Shown: positions 43,945 through 53,330 of the stretch, one piece after another | Layout: every line of letters starts with the position of its first letter | How positions within the stretch are numbered: the stretch's first letter is position 1 | Source: Stieleria neptunia | GTDB lineage: Bacteria; Planctomycetota; Planctomycetia; Pirellulales; Pirellulaceae | Assembly (NCBI RefSeq): GCF_007754155.1 | Contig: NZ_CP037423.1 | Location: 10,660,938 to 10,724,937, forward strand | DNA: 64,000 nucleotides | Reading direction: 5' to 3' | The notes under the pieces: model-generated | Told to the model about the DNA's origin: nothing | Databases searched by the model: none | Seen by the model: only the letters and a program-made list of their open reading frames with translations | Made by a program: the position numbers and the translations under genes

Positions 43945-45269
43945 CCGTCTCCGACGGTAACCTCCACGGATTGCCCGGCCGCCAAACGCTCGTTGCCGCG
44001 CGTGACGACGATCGCGTCGGCGTCCACTTCGCCGCTGACGGCAATCCAGTCTCCCTGGGCGACCCCCAGTTTGACCGGCACTTTGCGGACCACGGCCGAC
44101 TGTGATTCACCGCCGGCCGATTCACCGCCGGCCGATGCGGCGCGGCCGACATCGACGACAAACACGGATTGGCCGATCCCGTCCAAGACGATGGCATCGG
44201 TGGGCACAAACGTCTGTTCCGTTTCGGGCCCGATCGGCAAATCCATTCGCACGACCATCCCGGACATCAACAGCGGGATGCCGTCGTCGATGCGGTTCTT
44301 GATCCGGACCAACACCGGAAAGGTTCGCGAGCGGGTATCGGCCGCCGGCACGATGCGTTCCAACTGGCCCAGCAACAATTCGCCCGGCCGCGCGTCGAAC
44401 TCCACATGGATCGTCTGCCCCGGACGCAAGGACACCACCTGAGCGGCCGGAACAGCCACCTCCACCCTGACGGTGTCCAAATCGATCAAGTCGACGACCG
44501 GATCACCCGCGGTGATCCAAGCGCCCGCTTCGGTGTATTCGGCCGTCACGTAGCCGTCGAAGGGGGCGATCAGGGTGTGTTTCTTCAGTCGGTCTTCGAG
44601 CAATCGGACTTGTTCGCGCTGCAGATCCACGCGTGCCTGGGCCTGGGCGACCTGTTCGACACGCGGACCGCTGACGAGCCGAGCGTGTGCGATGGTCGCC
44701 GCTTGCAACAACTGTCGCGACGAATCGGCTTCCGCGGTCGCCACGTCGAGCTCTTCGATCGAAGCGGCTTTGGATTGAACCAGTTTTGACATCCGCGCGA
44801 GCTGGCTGGCCGAGCGTCGGGCGATCGCCCCGGCGGCCTCCTTTCGCGCCTCGGCTTCGGCGATGTCTTCGTCGCGTGATCCGGCTTCAAGCTCCGCCAA
44901 TTGATGTTCCACCAGACGCAGTTCCGCTTTGGCCGCGGCGATCTCGATCTGGATCACGTCGGTCTGCAAATCGGCTACCGCGTCACCGGCGGCAAGCCGA
45001 TCGCCACGCTTGGCGTGCAAGGTTCTCAGCCGACCGGGCAGCGAATAGCCGATCGTCGTGGTTCGGCTGGGCGTGACCGTCCCCAACAACTGATACGCCG
45101 ACTTCGACTCCCCCGTGCGGACGCGGCAAGCCATAACCGGCTGAAGGGGTGCTTGATCGGAGATGCCCGGCGGTTGGGCGGGCGCTCCATCGGCGATCAA
45201 AAGAACGCCGATCAACATGCCGGACCCGATGGCCCGACTGACGCGTGACGAAATGGACATGGGATGCAT
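43941..45269 (-). CDS. RND periplasmic adaptor (HlyD/membrane fusion protein)
   Basis: The 442-residue product has a signal peptide (SGMLIGVLLIADGAPA). It shows the adaptor order: barrel/lipoyl strand (LGTVTPSRTTTIGYSLPGRL and RGDRLAAGDAVADLQ), a long helical hairpin (EIAAAKAELRLVEHQLAELE), the returning lipoyl part LIAPFDGYVTAEYTEAGAWI, and a beta-barrel domain (VEVAVPAAQVVSLRPGQTIH). It is translationally coupled to the permease by TTGA. It should bridge the permease to an outer-membrane channel encoded elsewhere. A second ATG, 9 nt downstream, is an alternative start. Confidence 0.92.
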   Translation of the reverse strand: MHPMSISSRVSRAIGSGMLIGVLLIADGAPAQPPGISDQAPLQPVMACRVRTGESKSAYQLLGTVTPSRTTTIGYSLPGRLRTLHAKRGDRLAAGDAVADLQTDVIQIEIAAAKAELRLVEHQLAELEAGSRDEDIAEAEARKEAAGAIARRSASQLARMSKLVQSKAASIEELDVATAEADSSRQLLQAATIAHARLVSGPRVEQVAQAQARVDLQREQVRLLEDRLKKHTLIAPFDGYVTAEYTEAGAWITAGDPVVDLIDLDTVRVEVAVPAAQVVSLRPGQTIHVEFDARPGELLLGQLERIVPAADTRSRTFPVLVRIKNRIDDGIPLLMSGMVVRMDLPIGPETEQTFVPTDAIVLDGIGQSVFVVDVGRAASAGGESAGGESQSAVVRKVPVKLGVAQGDWIAVSGEVDADAIVVTRGNERLAAGQSVEVTVGDG

Positions 45270-45436
45270 CCGAATCGCACCGTTGGGGCAACGGTCGATT
45301 CATCGGTGAGGTGGGATCGAGGCGGGGGGAGCGCGGGGCTGACGCGATTCTAATTGAACGCGTTGGGCCTCACCACACTGCAACCAAAGAAATCGTGGTT
45401 TGGTGATCGTTTGATCGTCCCCCTCCCGCCTTCATT

Positions 45437-45490
45437 CCACCCATTTTTGGGCCATCCATTATTTGGCCCATCAATGGTTTGACCAACCCA
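45437..45490. repeat. 16-bp-period A/T-tract minisatellite
   Basis: Three degenerate units of the form CATTTTTTGGCCCATC follow each other, the last reading AATGGTTTGACCAACC. It is related to the elements at 8855-8943. It lies just after the stop of the hybrid kinase, between the two minus-strand transcription units. Confidence 0.55.
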
Positions 45491-45494
45491 ATTG

Positions 45495-47348
45495 CTACGT
45501 GGTTGCCACATCAACGTCGCGGCATTCGTGTCGCAAGACGCGTTGATCATCAAGGATTTCGCGGACCGACGCCAACAGATCCTCAGCGGTAAACGGTTTA
45601 TGGACGACCGGGTAGCCGGGCGGGACTTCTCCATTCTGGGCGACTTCGGGGTCATGCCCGGTACAGAACAGCAACGGCAGCTCGGGGTTGCTTTCGGCGA
45701 TCTGACCGCAGGCTTCACGCCCGGTCATGTTGGGCATCATCACGTCCAAAATCGCCAGATCGATTTGATCGTCCAGTTCATGGACGCGTTGCACCGCCTC
45801 CTGTCCATCGGAGGCCAAGACGACGTGGTATCCGGCGCGCTGCAGGATCCGGCTGCTGACCTGTCGCAACAGTTCTTCATCGTCGGCAATCAAGATCGTG
45901 CCGATGCTGCTGCGGTCGTCTTCGCCGCGATCGATCACGGGCTGGCTGCTCGGCGGTGTCGTCGCGCGATCCTTGACAGCGGGCAGATAGATACGAAACG
46001 TTGTGCCCACGCCGACTTCCGATTGGACTTCGATGTGCCCCTGATGCTGTTTCACCAAACCGTACACCATCGCCATCCCCAAGCCTGTCCCCGAGCCGAT
46101 TTCCTTGGTGGTGAAGAACGGTTCAAACACCCGCTCCACCACATCGGGCGGCATGCCGCTGCCGGTGTCGGAGATCGAAATGCGGACAAACGGGCCGGGC
46201 CGAAGCACGTCGTCCCGGCGACAGTACGCTTCATCCAAGTCAACCAACTCGGTGGACAACGTGAGCCGGCCGGTGCCGTCCATGGCGTCGCGTGAGTTGA
46301 TACAGCAATTCAGCAGGGCCTGTTGCAGTTCGACCGAATCGGCGTGAACCATCGCGGAGGCGGGATGCAGGTTTTGGCACAGTGTGATGCGTGATCCCAG
46401 CAGCGGCTTGGCCAGCCCGACCAGTTCTGCGACGACAGCATTGACATCGAGATCGATACAACAGAGCGGCTTGCGGCGGCTGAACCCGAGCAACTGGCGG
46501 GTCAAAGACGTGGCGCGCTCGCCGGCTTTGAAAATGCATTTCATGTCTTCGTGCAGCCGCTCGCCGGGGCGTGTCGCGTCCAGTCCAAACTGCGTGTACG
46601 ACAGGATGATCTGCAGCAGATTGTTGAATTCGTGGGCGATCCCACCGGCCAGCATCCCGACCGCTTCCAATTTTTGCGACTCGCGCAACTGCCTTTCTTT
46701 TTCCAGCAGTTGTTCCTGCGCCAATTCACGTTGTTTCATCTCGCGACGAATTTCTTTCGTCTTGACCGCCACGGTCCTTTCCAGATCCGCAACCGTGCTG
46801 CGAGAGGCTTCGGTCAGCTTTCTCTTTTTGGTCATGGCCGCAGCGATCTGGGCGACCTCGGCGGCGTCGAAGGGTTTGCGCAGAATCAGCAATTGATCGC
46901 TGTTGCCGAGTTCTTCGACGATCTCCGACCAGGAATAGTCCGAGAACGCGGTGCAGATCAAGACTTGCAGATCGGGGTCGGCCTTCCACAACTGGCGGAT
47001 CGTCTCGACGCCGTCCCAGCCCGGCGGCATCCGCATGTCGACAAACGCCGTACTGAAGGGGCGACCTTCCTGGATCGCCTGGCACACCATCCGGTATCCG
47101 TCTTCACCCTGATAGGCGGACGACAGCTCGTAGCACCGCGACGCTTTGGATTGTCGCGACGCGGAACCGAACAAGGACACTTCGAGTGAATCCAATTCCG
47201 CGTCGGCTTCCGAATCGTCACACAGGATCTTGCGAAAATCATCATGGATCGCCGTGTTGTCATCGATGATGATGATTCGCGGATTCCCGGAATCTTCCAC
47301 GACTTGTTCGCCCGCAATCCCCGCGCCGGCCCTGTGTGCTTCGTCCAT
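45495..47348 (-). CDS. Hybrid histidine kinase, REC-HisKA-HATPase-REC
   Basis: The 617-residue cytoplasmic protein starts with a receiver-like domain (PRIIIIDDNTAIHDDF, phospho-acceptor Asp104 in FVDMRMPPGWDG). After a coiled coil (about 185-225) comes the H-box AVGMLAGGIAHEFNNLL with His239, an HATPase with NCCINSRDAM and SDTGSGMPPDVVERVFEPFF, and a C-terminal receiver (TILIADDEELL, LAILDVMMPNMTG). There is no membrane segment, so its input is probably phosphotransfer or binding at the N-terminal receiver. It is divergent from the TonB receptor-YfiR-kinase operon, which suggests a single signalling locus. Confidence 0.92.
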   Translation of the reverse strand: MDEAHRAGAGIAGEQVVEDSGNPRIIIIDDNTAIHDDFRKILCDDSEADAELDSLEVSLFGSASRQSKASRCYELSSAYQGEDGYRMVCQAIQEGRPFSTAFVDMRMPPGWDGVETIRQLWKADPDLQVLICTAFSDYSWSEIVEELGNSDQLLILRKPFDAAEVAQIAAAMTKKRKLTEASRSTVADLERTVAVKTKEIRREMKQRELAQEQLLEKERQLRESQKLEAVGMLAGGIAHEFNNLLQIILSYTQFGLDATRPGERLHEDMKCIFKAGERATSLTRQLLGFSRRKPLCCIDLDVNAVVAELVGLAKPLLGSRITLCQNLHPASAMVHADSVELQQALLNCCINSRDAMDGTGRLTLSTELVDLDEAYCRRDDVLRPGPFVRISISDTGSGMPPDVVERVFEPFFTTKEIGSGTGLGMAMVYGLVKQHQGHIEVQSEVGVGTTFRIYLPAVKDRATTPPSSQPVIDRGEDDRSSIGTILIADDEELLRQVSSRILQRAGYHVVLASDGQEAVQRVHELDDQIDLAILDVMMPNMTGREACGQIAESNPELPLLFCTGHDPEVAQNGEVPPGYPVVHKPFTAEDLLASVREILDDQRVLRHECRDVDVATT

Positions 47349-47670
47349 CGTCTCTGGATCGCCCTTCGTTGAGTGTCACTGTTGCTTCCAACCTTCGCTT
47401 GTGATCAGCCGGCCGACCTTGATCGCAGGAAATAACTGATTGAATTGCTTCGATTTGAGGGACAACCGACACTCCCGGTCCGCATTCTCAAACCGCCCGG
47501 GGGAGCCGCTGCGTTGTGAGTCCGCGGAGGATTCGCTGCGGTTTTCCGTAAAGCTCGTTGAATCGGTGGAATGGGACCGTCGCACATTCGACAACACAAG
47601 AAGGTGGTCACGGATACACCGATGTGCTGGATAAACACGTCAACGATACGGAAGTCGTTCCTGGGGCGGT
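47349..47670. other. Divergent promoter region
   Basis: The 322-bp spacer between the divergent hybrid kinase and TonB-receptor genes must hold both promoters. I see no strong sigma70 boxes or long palindromes, so regulator binding sites cannot be named. Short frames are present but none is supported. Confidence 0.5.
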
Positions 47671-49854
47671 ATGGTGCAGACAGAATTTCAAGACAGGGCG
47701 GCCGACGATGACGTCGCGGGAATGCCTCGTCGTTTGGGGTGGCGACCGGAACATCGTTCATGTCGGCGCCACGTCGTCGCGGGGGTGCTCTGGGCGTTCC
47801 TGCTGACAGCGGCCCCCGCGCTCGGTCAGGCTGCCGGGCCACTGGCCCCCGCCGAACAACCCGCGTCGGCCCCGCGGCAAAACCAACACCCCGACGGCGT
47901 CGACGATGCGGTCCTCGACGAAGAGGAACTCGACAGCGAACTGGATTCACTGTTGGACCAAGACCTCGGTTCGCTGCGGCGGACGTCGGTCGCGCCGGCG
48001 CTGGATGTCGAAGTGTCTTCGGTCTCGCGTCAGAAAAGCACGATCGGCCGGTCCCCGGCGGCCGTGTTCGTGATCACCGGCGAAATGATTCGTCGCAGCG
48101 GCTACCAGTCGATCCCCGAAGTGCTCCGTCTGGCACCGGGGCTTCAGGTGGCGCGGATCGATGGAAACAAGTGGAGCGTCAGCAGTCGGGGCGAGTCGGG
48201 CCGATTCAGCGACAAGTTGTTGGTGCAAATCGACGGCCGGACCGTTTACAACCCGCTGTTCGCCGGAGTGCTGTGGGATGTCCAAGACGTGCTGTTGGAA
48301 GACGTCTTGCGGATCGAAGTCATCCGCGGTCCCGGCGCGACGGTGTGGGGCGCCAATGCCGTCAACGGAGTGATCAACATCTTGACCAAGCCCAGTTCGC
48401 AAACCCACGGCAGCTACGCCATCGCCGGCGCCGGCACGCTGGAACAGGGTTTCGTCGGCGGACGCATCGGGGGGCGCACCGAACGAGGCGTCGACTACCG
48501 CGTCTGGGGCAAATGGTTTCAGCGGGACGAGATGGACCTGGTCGGCGGCACACCCTATGACGCGACAGACCAGGCCCGTCTGGGATTCCGAACCGATTGG
48601 GAATCACCCGCCGATGACAAGCTGACCTTTCAAGGCCAGTACTACAACGGCGAATCAGACAGCCTGGCCGACAAAGATCTCGCCGGTCGCATCGAGTTCG
48701 ACCAACCGGTTTCCGGGGGCAACCTGCTGACGCGTTGGACGCGGACGCATTCGCCGGATCACGAATCCTCGCTGCAACTCTATTACGACCGTTTCGATCG
48801 CAGTGCTTATGGATTCGGCCAACAGACCCACATCTTTGACTTGGATTTCCAGAGCCGATTCCGCTACCGCTGTGATCACCGGATCATTTGGGGAGCCGGC
48901 TACCGAGCGATTTTTGACAAACTGACCAACAACGAACCGCTGCCGTACATCGCCGCCGATCCCGAGCGGCGCACCGTTCAACGGTTCAACGCGTTCGTTC
49001 AAGACGAAATGACGTTGTTGGAAGACGCCTGGTATTTCACGCTCGGTTCCAAGTTCTCGCACAACACATATAGCAATTTCGAACTGCAACCCAGCGCCCG
49101 GCTGCTCTGGTTGCCCAGCGAATCCGCAGCGGCCTGGTGCGCGGTCTCGCGGGCGGTCCGCACCCCTTCGCGCCTGTCGGCCGACGGCCGATTGATTGTC
49201 AATCAACCGGTGCCCCTGGGCAATTTCCCACTCGAACTCCGCGGTGTCGGCGACTTGGGCGCGGAGAACCTGGTGTCTTACGAGCTGGGCTATCGACAAC
49301 AAACCAACGAGTTCTTCGCCTGGGATGCGACGGCCTATTTCCATGACTACGACAAGCTGCAAGTGCTGCGACTGAACGTTCCTCCCGCAGCGCTCCCCTT
49401 TCTCGAACTCTCCGACGCCGCCGCGGCCGATGGCTATGGGTTTGAAGTTTCGGCGACCGCACAGCTGACCGCGTGTTGGAGCCTGAGAGGCTGGTACGCG
49501 TTCCAGCGCATTGAATTCGACGAGCCGCCGCCGTCGGTCGCCGGTACGGCAGGCAAATCCGGTGCGCTGCCGCGGAACCAGGTTTCGCTGACCCAATCCT
49601 TCGACCTGAACCGCGGACGACAGCTGGACATCATCACCCGTTACGTCGACAACCTGCCCGCCGAAGCGACCCCTTCGTACGTGGCCGTCGACACACGATT
49701 CGCCTGGAACCTCGGCCGCAACCTTTCCGCTTCGGTCGTCGGACGCAACCTGTTTGACCGACGGCACCGCGAGTTCGGCCCCAGTTTCTTCACCGGCGAC
49801 GTTTCCACCGAAGTACCGCGCAGTGTGCACGCGTACGTGGAGTGGCGTCGATGA
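47671..49854 (+). CDS. TonB-dependent outer-membrane receptor
   Basis: The 727-residue product has an N-terminal hydrophobic export segment (VVAGVLWAFLLTAAPALG) preceded by an unusually long charged stretch; a later start at MPRRLGW is possible. The plug domain is clear: SSVSRQKSTIGRSPAAVFVI, ITGEMIRRSGYQSIPEVLRL, LLVQIDGRTVYNPLFAGVLW and IEVIRGPGATVWGANAVNGV. The rest is a 22-strand-type beta barrel ending in an aromatic-rich strand. The N-terminal SVSR-type segment marks the receptor class often found beside YfiR-type proteins, as here (ATGA overlap). The ligand is unknown. Confidence 0.9.
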   Translation: MVQTEFQDRAADDDVAGMPRRLGWRPEHRSCRRHVVAGVLWAFLLTAAPALGQAAGPLAPAEQPASAPRQNQHPDGVDDAVLDEEELDSELDSLLDQDLGSLRRTSVAPALDVEVSSVSRQKSTIGRSPAAVFVITGEMIRRSGYQSIPEVLRLAPGLQVARIDGNKWSVSSRGESGRFSDKLLVQIDGRTVYNPLFAGVLWDVQDVLLEDVLRIEVIRGPGATVWGANAVNGVINILTKPSSQTHGSYAIAGAGTLEQGFVGGRIGGRTERGVDYRVWGKWFQRDEMDLVGGTPYDATDQARLGFRTDWESPADDKLTFQGQYYNGESDSLADKDLAGRIEFDQPVSGGNLLTRWTRTHSPDHESSLQLYYDRFDRSAYGFGQQTHIFDLDFQSRFRYRCDHRIIWGAGYRAIFDKLTNNEPLPYIAADPERRTVQRFNAFVQDEMTLLEDAWYFTLGSKFSHNTYSNFELQPSARLLWLPSESAAAWCAVSRAVRTPSRLSADGRLIVNQPVPLGNFPLELRGVGDLGAENLVSYELGYRQQTNEFFAWDATAYFHDYDKLQVLRLNVPPAALPFLELSDAAAADGYGFEVSATAQLTACWSLRGWYAFQRIEFDEPPPSVAGTAGKSGALPRNQVSLTQSFDLNRGRQLDIITRYVDNLPAEATPSYVAVDTRFAWNLGRNLSASVVGRNLFDRRHREFGPSFFTGDVSTEVPRSVHAYVEWRR

Positions 49855-50444
49855 AGCGGATTCCTTCATGCACTCACGTTCCCCGGCGCACATGGCGTCG
49901 GACCGGTGTCCTGGTGACGCTGTTGGTCTTGACCGGCCTCTTGACCGGTCCACCCGCCGCCGCGCAAACCGGGATGGCTTCGGAACGGAACGTCAAAGTC
50001 GCCTACTTATACAATTTCCTGCGCTACGTCCGTTGGCCCCCGACGGCCTACGCCGACGATTCCGCGCCCACCGTGATCGGGATCATGAGCGGCGATCCGC
50101 ATGGCCGACTGCTGAACCAAGTCGCCGCGACGAAGAGCGTCCGGGGCCGACGGATCGTCGTCCGCCAATTTGATTCGGTCAGCGAGATCCAAGCCTGCCA
50201 CCTGGTCTTCCTGCATGCCGGAACCGCTCCGTCAGACGAAGCCGAGGCGATCGCGCGGACCGCACAACAAAACGCGCTGTTGATTTGCGATGCCGTGGTG
50301 GCCCCTCAGCGCGGCGTCCCGATCCGTTTTTTCGCCGACCACGATGGCACCATCGGATTGAAAATCAACGTCGACGCGATGGCCCGACGCGGTCTTCAGG
50401 CGGACGCCAAACTGCTCAACATCGCGACCATCGAACGAGACTAG
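49851..50444 (+). CDS. YfiR-family (DUF4154) periplasmic protein
   Basis: The 197-residue product starts at the ATGA overlapping the receptor stop and has a signal peptide (VLVTLLVLTGLLTGPPAAA). DUF4154 marks are NVKVAYLYNFLRYVRWP at the start of the mature part, CHLVFLHAG in the middle, and IRFFADHDGTIGLKINVDAM near the end. In Pseudomonas, YfiR represses the inner-membrane cyclase YfiN from the periplasm; here the downstream partner is a histidine kinase with a YfiN-like sensor. It lies 5 bp upstream of that kinase. Confidence 0.9.
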   Translation: MKRIPSCTHVPRRTWRRTGVLVTLLVLTGLLTGPPAAAQTGMASERNVKVAYLYNFLRYVRWPPTAYADDSAPTVIGIMSGDPHGRLLNQVAATKSVRGRRIVVRQFDSVSEIQACHLVFLHAGTAPSDEAEAIARTAQQNALLICDAVVAPQRGVPIRFFADHDGTIGLKINVDAMARRGLQADAKLLNIATIERD

Positions 50445-50449
50445 ACCCC

Positions 50450-52177
50450 ATGGGAAGAACCACCAAACGATTCCGCGACTTTTCCGTTCAAACCAAGCTG
50501 ACGTTCTTGGCTGCCACGGCGATCACGTTGGCCGTCTCGGTCGCCTGCGTCATCTTTGTGATCCTGGACGTCCAGCGCATCTCCGCGTCCAAGGCCACGC
50601 AATTGACGGCGATCGCCGAGACGCTCAGCACCAACAGCACGGCGGCGCTGGCGTTTGGCCAACAGGACGCCGCCGAAGAACTGCTGGCCGCGATCAAGGG
50701 CCGGGAAACGATCGACATCGCGTGCATCTTGGACGCCGATGCGTCCGTGTTTGCGATCTACCGACGATTCGGCGATCCCGCAGAGTTTCATCCCCAGTCG
50801 GTCACGCTCGGTGCGCACTACGATCCAGACGGGTTTCTGAACGTGGCGGTGCCCATCACCGACGACGGCGACCGCCTGGGCACGCTGTTTCTGCGTGAAA
50901 CGACCGCCGATCTCGGCCAGGCGCGCACGGCTCATGTCCTGGCCGCGGCCGTCGTGCTGGCGATTTCGATCATCATCGGTGTGTTCGCCTCCTCACTCCT
51001 CCAGGACTCCGTGACCGCGCCGATCTTGCGGCTGGCGTCGACGGCCAAGACCATTTCACAGAGCGAAGACTGCGCGATCCGAGTCCATCACGACAGTGAC
51101 GATGAGATCGGCGTCTTGTACCGCCAATTCAATGGCATGCTGGATCGTGTTCAGTCGCGTGAAAAAGCCGTCATCCAAGCGAGCGAGCGGTTGCAAGAAC
51201 TGAACCAAGAACTGGAACAACGCGTCGCCGAACGGACCAGCGAACTGGAACAATCCAACACCGCCTTGCAAAGCCAAATCGAAGCCAAAGATCTGGCGAC
51301 GAAACAGTTGCAAAATACCCACGCACAACTCCTGGAAGTGTCGCGGCGGGCCGGCATGGCCGATATCGCCAACGGCGTGTTGCACAACATCGGAAACGTT
51401 CTCAATAGTTTGAACATCAGCGCCAACCTGATCGACGAACGACTCCGCAACGTCAAACTCGCCAGCCTCGAAAAAGCCGTCGAATTGTTGACACAAAACG
51501 AAGACGAACTCGCCGAGTTCCTGCTGCGAAGCGACCAGGGCAAAATCTTGCCGCGATACCTGGGCAAACTCTCCGGCAGCATGCGTGAGGACCAACGTTC
51601 CATCTTGGACGAAATCGAATCCCTGGCGTCCAACGTCGAGCACATCAAAGACATCGTCCGCGCCCAACAATCCCACGCCGGGGCGTTCGGCGTGATGGAA
51701 CAACTGCATCCGGCCGCCTTGTTCGAAGACGCGATCCATTTTGTGCACGATTCCTTCTCCAAACACAACGTCGAAATCGTCAAAGACTACGGCCACGTCC
51801 CCGCAATCGAAATTGAGAAATCCAAGGCCATCCAGATCATCGTCAACCTGATCAAGAACGCCAAGGAATCCGTGCTCGAACACGATTCGGAACTCAAACG
51901 CGTGACGCTTCGTCTGGAACAATCCGGTGACGAAGTTTGTTTCCAGGTCAGTGACAGCGGGACGGGGATCGCGCCGGACCGAATCACCACGATCTTCTCC
52001 AACGGCTTCACGACCAAAAAAGACGGGCACGGTTTCGGACTCCACGCCTCCGCAACCGCGGCGGTCGAACTGGGCGGCAGATTGTCGGTCCACAGCGAGG
52101 GGATCGGCCAGGGCGCGACGTTCACGTTGATGCTGCCCGTCTCGATCCGCACCCGACACAAGGCACTCGCCGGGTAA
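50450..52177 (+). CDS. Membrane histidine kinase with CHASE8-like sensor and HAMP domain
   Basis: The 575-residue product starts MGRTTKRFRDFSVQTKL, 5 bp after the YfiR-type stop. Helices at about 15-40 and 163-185 enclose a periplasmic domain (TAIAETLSTNSTAALAFGQQ, DAAEELLAAIKGRETI) that strongly resembles the CHASE8 sensor of YfiN. HAMP follows (about 186-240), then a coiled coil and the unusual H-box ADIANGVLHNIGNVLNSLNI (His312), a linker, and an HATPase with NLIKNAKESV, VSDSGTGI and HGFGLHAS. No GGDEF or receiver domain is present, so it should phosphorylate another protein, perhaps the divergent hybrid kinase. Confidence 0.9.
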   Translation: MGRTTKRFRDFSVQTKLTFLAATAITLAVSVACVIFVILDVQRISASKATQLTAIAETLSTNSTAALAFGQQDAAEELLAAIKGRETIDIACILDADASVFAIYRRFGDPAEFHPQSVTLGAHYDPDGFLNVAVPITDDGDRLGTLFLRETTADLGQARTAHVLAAAVVLAISIIIGVFASSLLQDSVTAPILRLASTAKTISQSEDCAIRVHHDSDDEIGVLYRQFNGMLDRVQSREKAVIQASERLQELNQELEQRVAERTSELEQSNTALQSQIEAKDLATKQLQNTHAQLLEVSRRAGMADIANGVLHNIGNVLNSLNISANLIDERLRNVKLASLEKAVELLTQNEDELAEFLLRSDQGKILPRYLGKLSGSMREDQRSILDEIESLASNVEHIKDIVRAQQSHAGAFGVMEQLHPAALFEDAIHFVHDSFSKHNVEIVKDYGHVPAIEIEKSKAIQIIVNLIKNAKESVLEHDSELKRVTLRLEQSGDEVCFQVSDSGTGIAPDRITTIFSNGFTTKKDGHGFGLHASATAAVELGGRLSVHSEGIGQGATFTLMLPVSIRTRHKALAG

Positions 52178-52278
52178 CAAAACACCCACGCAGAGAGCGG
52201 CACAACTCGCGCCGATACGCTAAAACAACACGGTAGACGAGGCGACATCCATGACACCGGCCGCGAGCAACCGATCCG

Positions 52279-53274
52279 ATGCAACCATCCCGTTCCCACC
52301 ACCGTGACCAAACCGTTTCCCCTGAACCGACCCCAATCGACCGCCGGCAATGGATCGCCGGAGCGTTGGCCACTCCGTTGGCTTCCGGAATGCTGGCCTC
52401 CGGAATACCGGCACCGGCGGCGGAAACATCCGGCCCCCCAAAACGCGCCAACCGGATCGCCGTTTCCACCTACTCCTACTGGCGCTACCGCGACGACAGC
52501 AAGCTGACGATCGAGCAGTGCATCGACTTGGCCGCCGAAACGGGATTCGATGGCGTCGAAATCCTGCACGTCCAAATGGAAGATGAATCCAACGCCGCGC
52601 TGCAACGCATCAAACAACGCGCCTTTCGATCCGGATTGGATTTGTGCGGTTTTTCCACTCACCAGTCGTTCGTTTTCCCCGATGCCGCCAAGCGTGACGA
52701 AAACGTCCGCCACACCATCCACTGTATCGAACTGGCCTACGCACTCGGCATCCCGACCATCCGCGTCAACACCGGACGCTGGGGAACGTCAAAGGATTTC
52801 GATACCCTGATGGCCAACAAGGGCATCGAGCCCAGGTTGGAAGGCTACAGCGACGACGACGGATTTGCCTGGGTCCGCGAAGGACTCGAAAAGTGCTTGC
52901 CGGTCGCGGAAAAATGCGGCGTCGTGCTGGGGCTGGAAAACCACTGGGGACTCGGACGCACCGCCGACGGCGTGCTCCGGCTGATCCGCGAAATCGATTC
53001 CCCCTGGTTGCGAGCCACCTTGGACACGGGCAACTTCTTGGAAAACCAATACGAACAATACGAGCAACTGGCGCCCGAAGCCGTCTTCGTTCAAGCCAAG
53101 ACCTACTTCGGCGGGGGCACCTGGTACACGCTGGAGATCGATTACGACCGAGTCGCAAACATCTTGGCGGGGGTCAACTACCAGGGATACATCTCGCTGG
53201 AATTTGAAGGCCAGGAGTCGCACGAAACGGCGATCCCCAAGAGCCTGGAAACCTTGCGCAAGGCGTTTGCCTGA
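52279..53274 (+). CDS. Exported sugar-phosphate isomerase/epimerase-like protein (TIM barrel)
   Basis: The 331-residue product has a Tat-like N-terminus (IDRRQWIAGALATPLASG). The mature part is a xylose-isomerase-like TIM barrel: ETGFDGVEILHVQM, a GIPTIRVNTGRWG strand, CGVVLGLENHWG with the metal-ligand Glu, LRATLDTGNF and YISLEFEG at the end. These proteins isomerise or epimerise sugars; in Planctomycetes the exported members have unknown substrates. It is downstream of the signalling operon with a gap of about 100 bp, so probably separate. Confidence 0.85.
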   Translation: MQPSRSHHRDQTVSPEPTPIDRRQWIAGALATPLASGMLASGIPAPAAETSGPPKRANRIAVSTYSYWRYRDDSKLTIEQCIDLAAETGFDGVEILHVQMEDESNAALQRIKQRAFRSGLDLCGFSTHQSFVFPDAAKRDENVRHTIHCIELAYALGIPTIRVNTGRWGTSKDFDTLMANKGIEPRLEGYSDDDGFAWVREGLEKCLPVAEKCGVVLGLENHWGLGRTADGVLRLIREIDSPWLRATLDTGNFLENQYEQYEQLAPEAVFVQAKTYFGGGTWYTLEIDYDRVANILAGVNYQGYISLEFEGQESHETAIPKSLETLRKAFA

Positions 53275-53277
53275 AAG

Positions 53278-53305
53278 ACCGGAGGGCTCGCGCCCTGCCG
53301 CCAAC
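53278..53305 (+). repeat. GGAGGGCTCGCGCCCT repeat
   Basis: A 28-bp copy of the dispersed palindromic unit seen at 3236-3263 and 57018-57045, here between the isomerase stop and the TMEM43 gene start. Its stem AGGGC/GCCCT could act on the mRNA upstream of that start. Confidence 0.75.
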
Positions 53306-53330
53306 AAAAAATGGAATCGGGAGAAAACAG

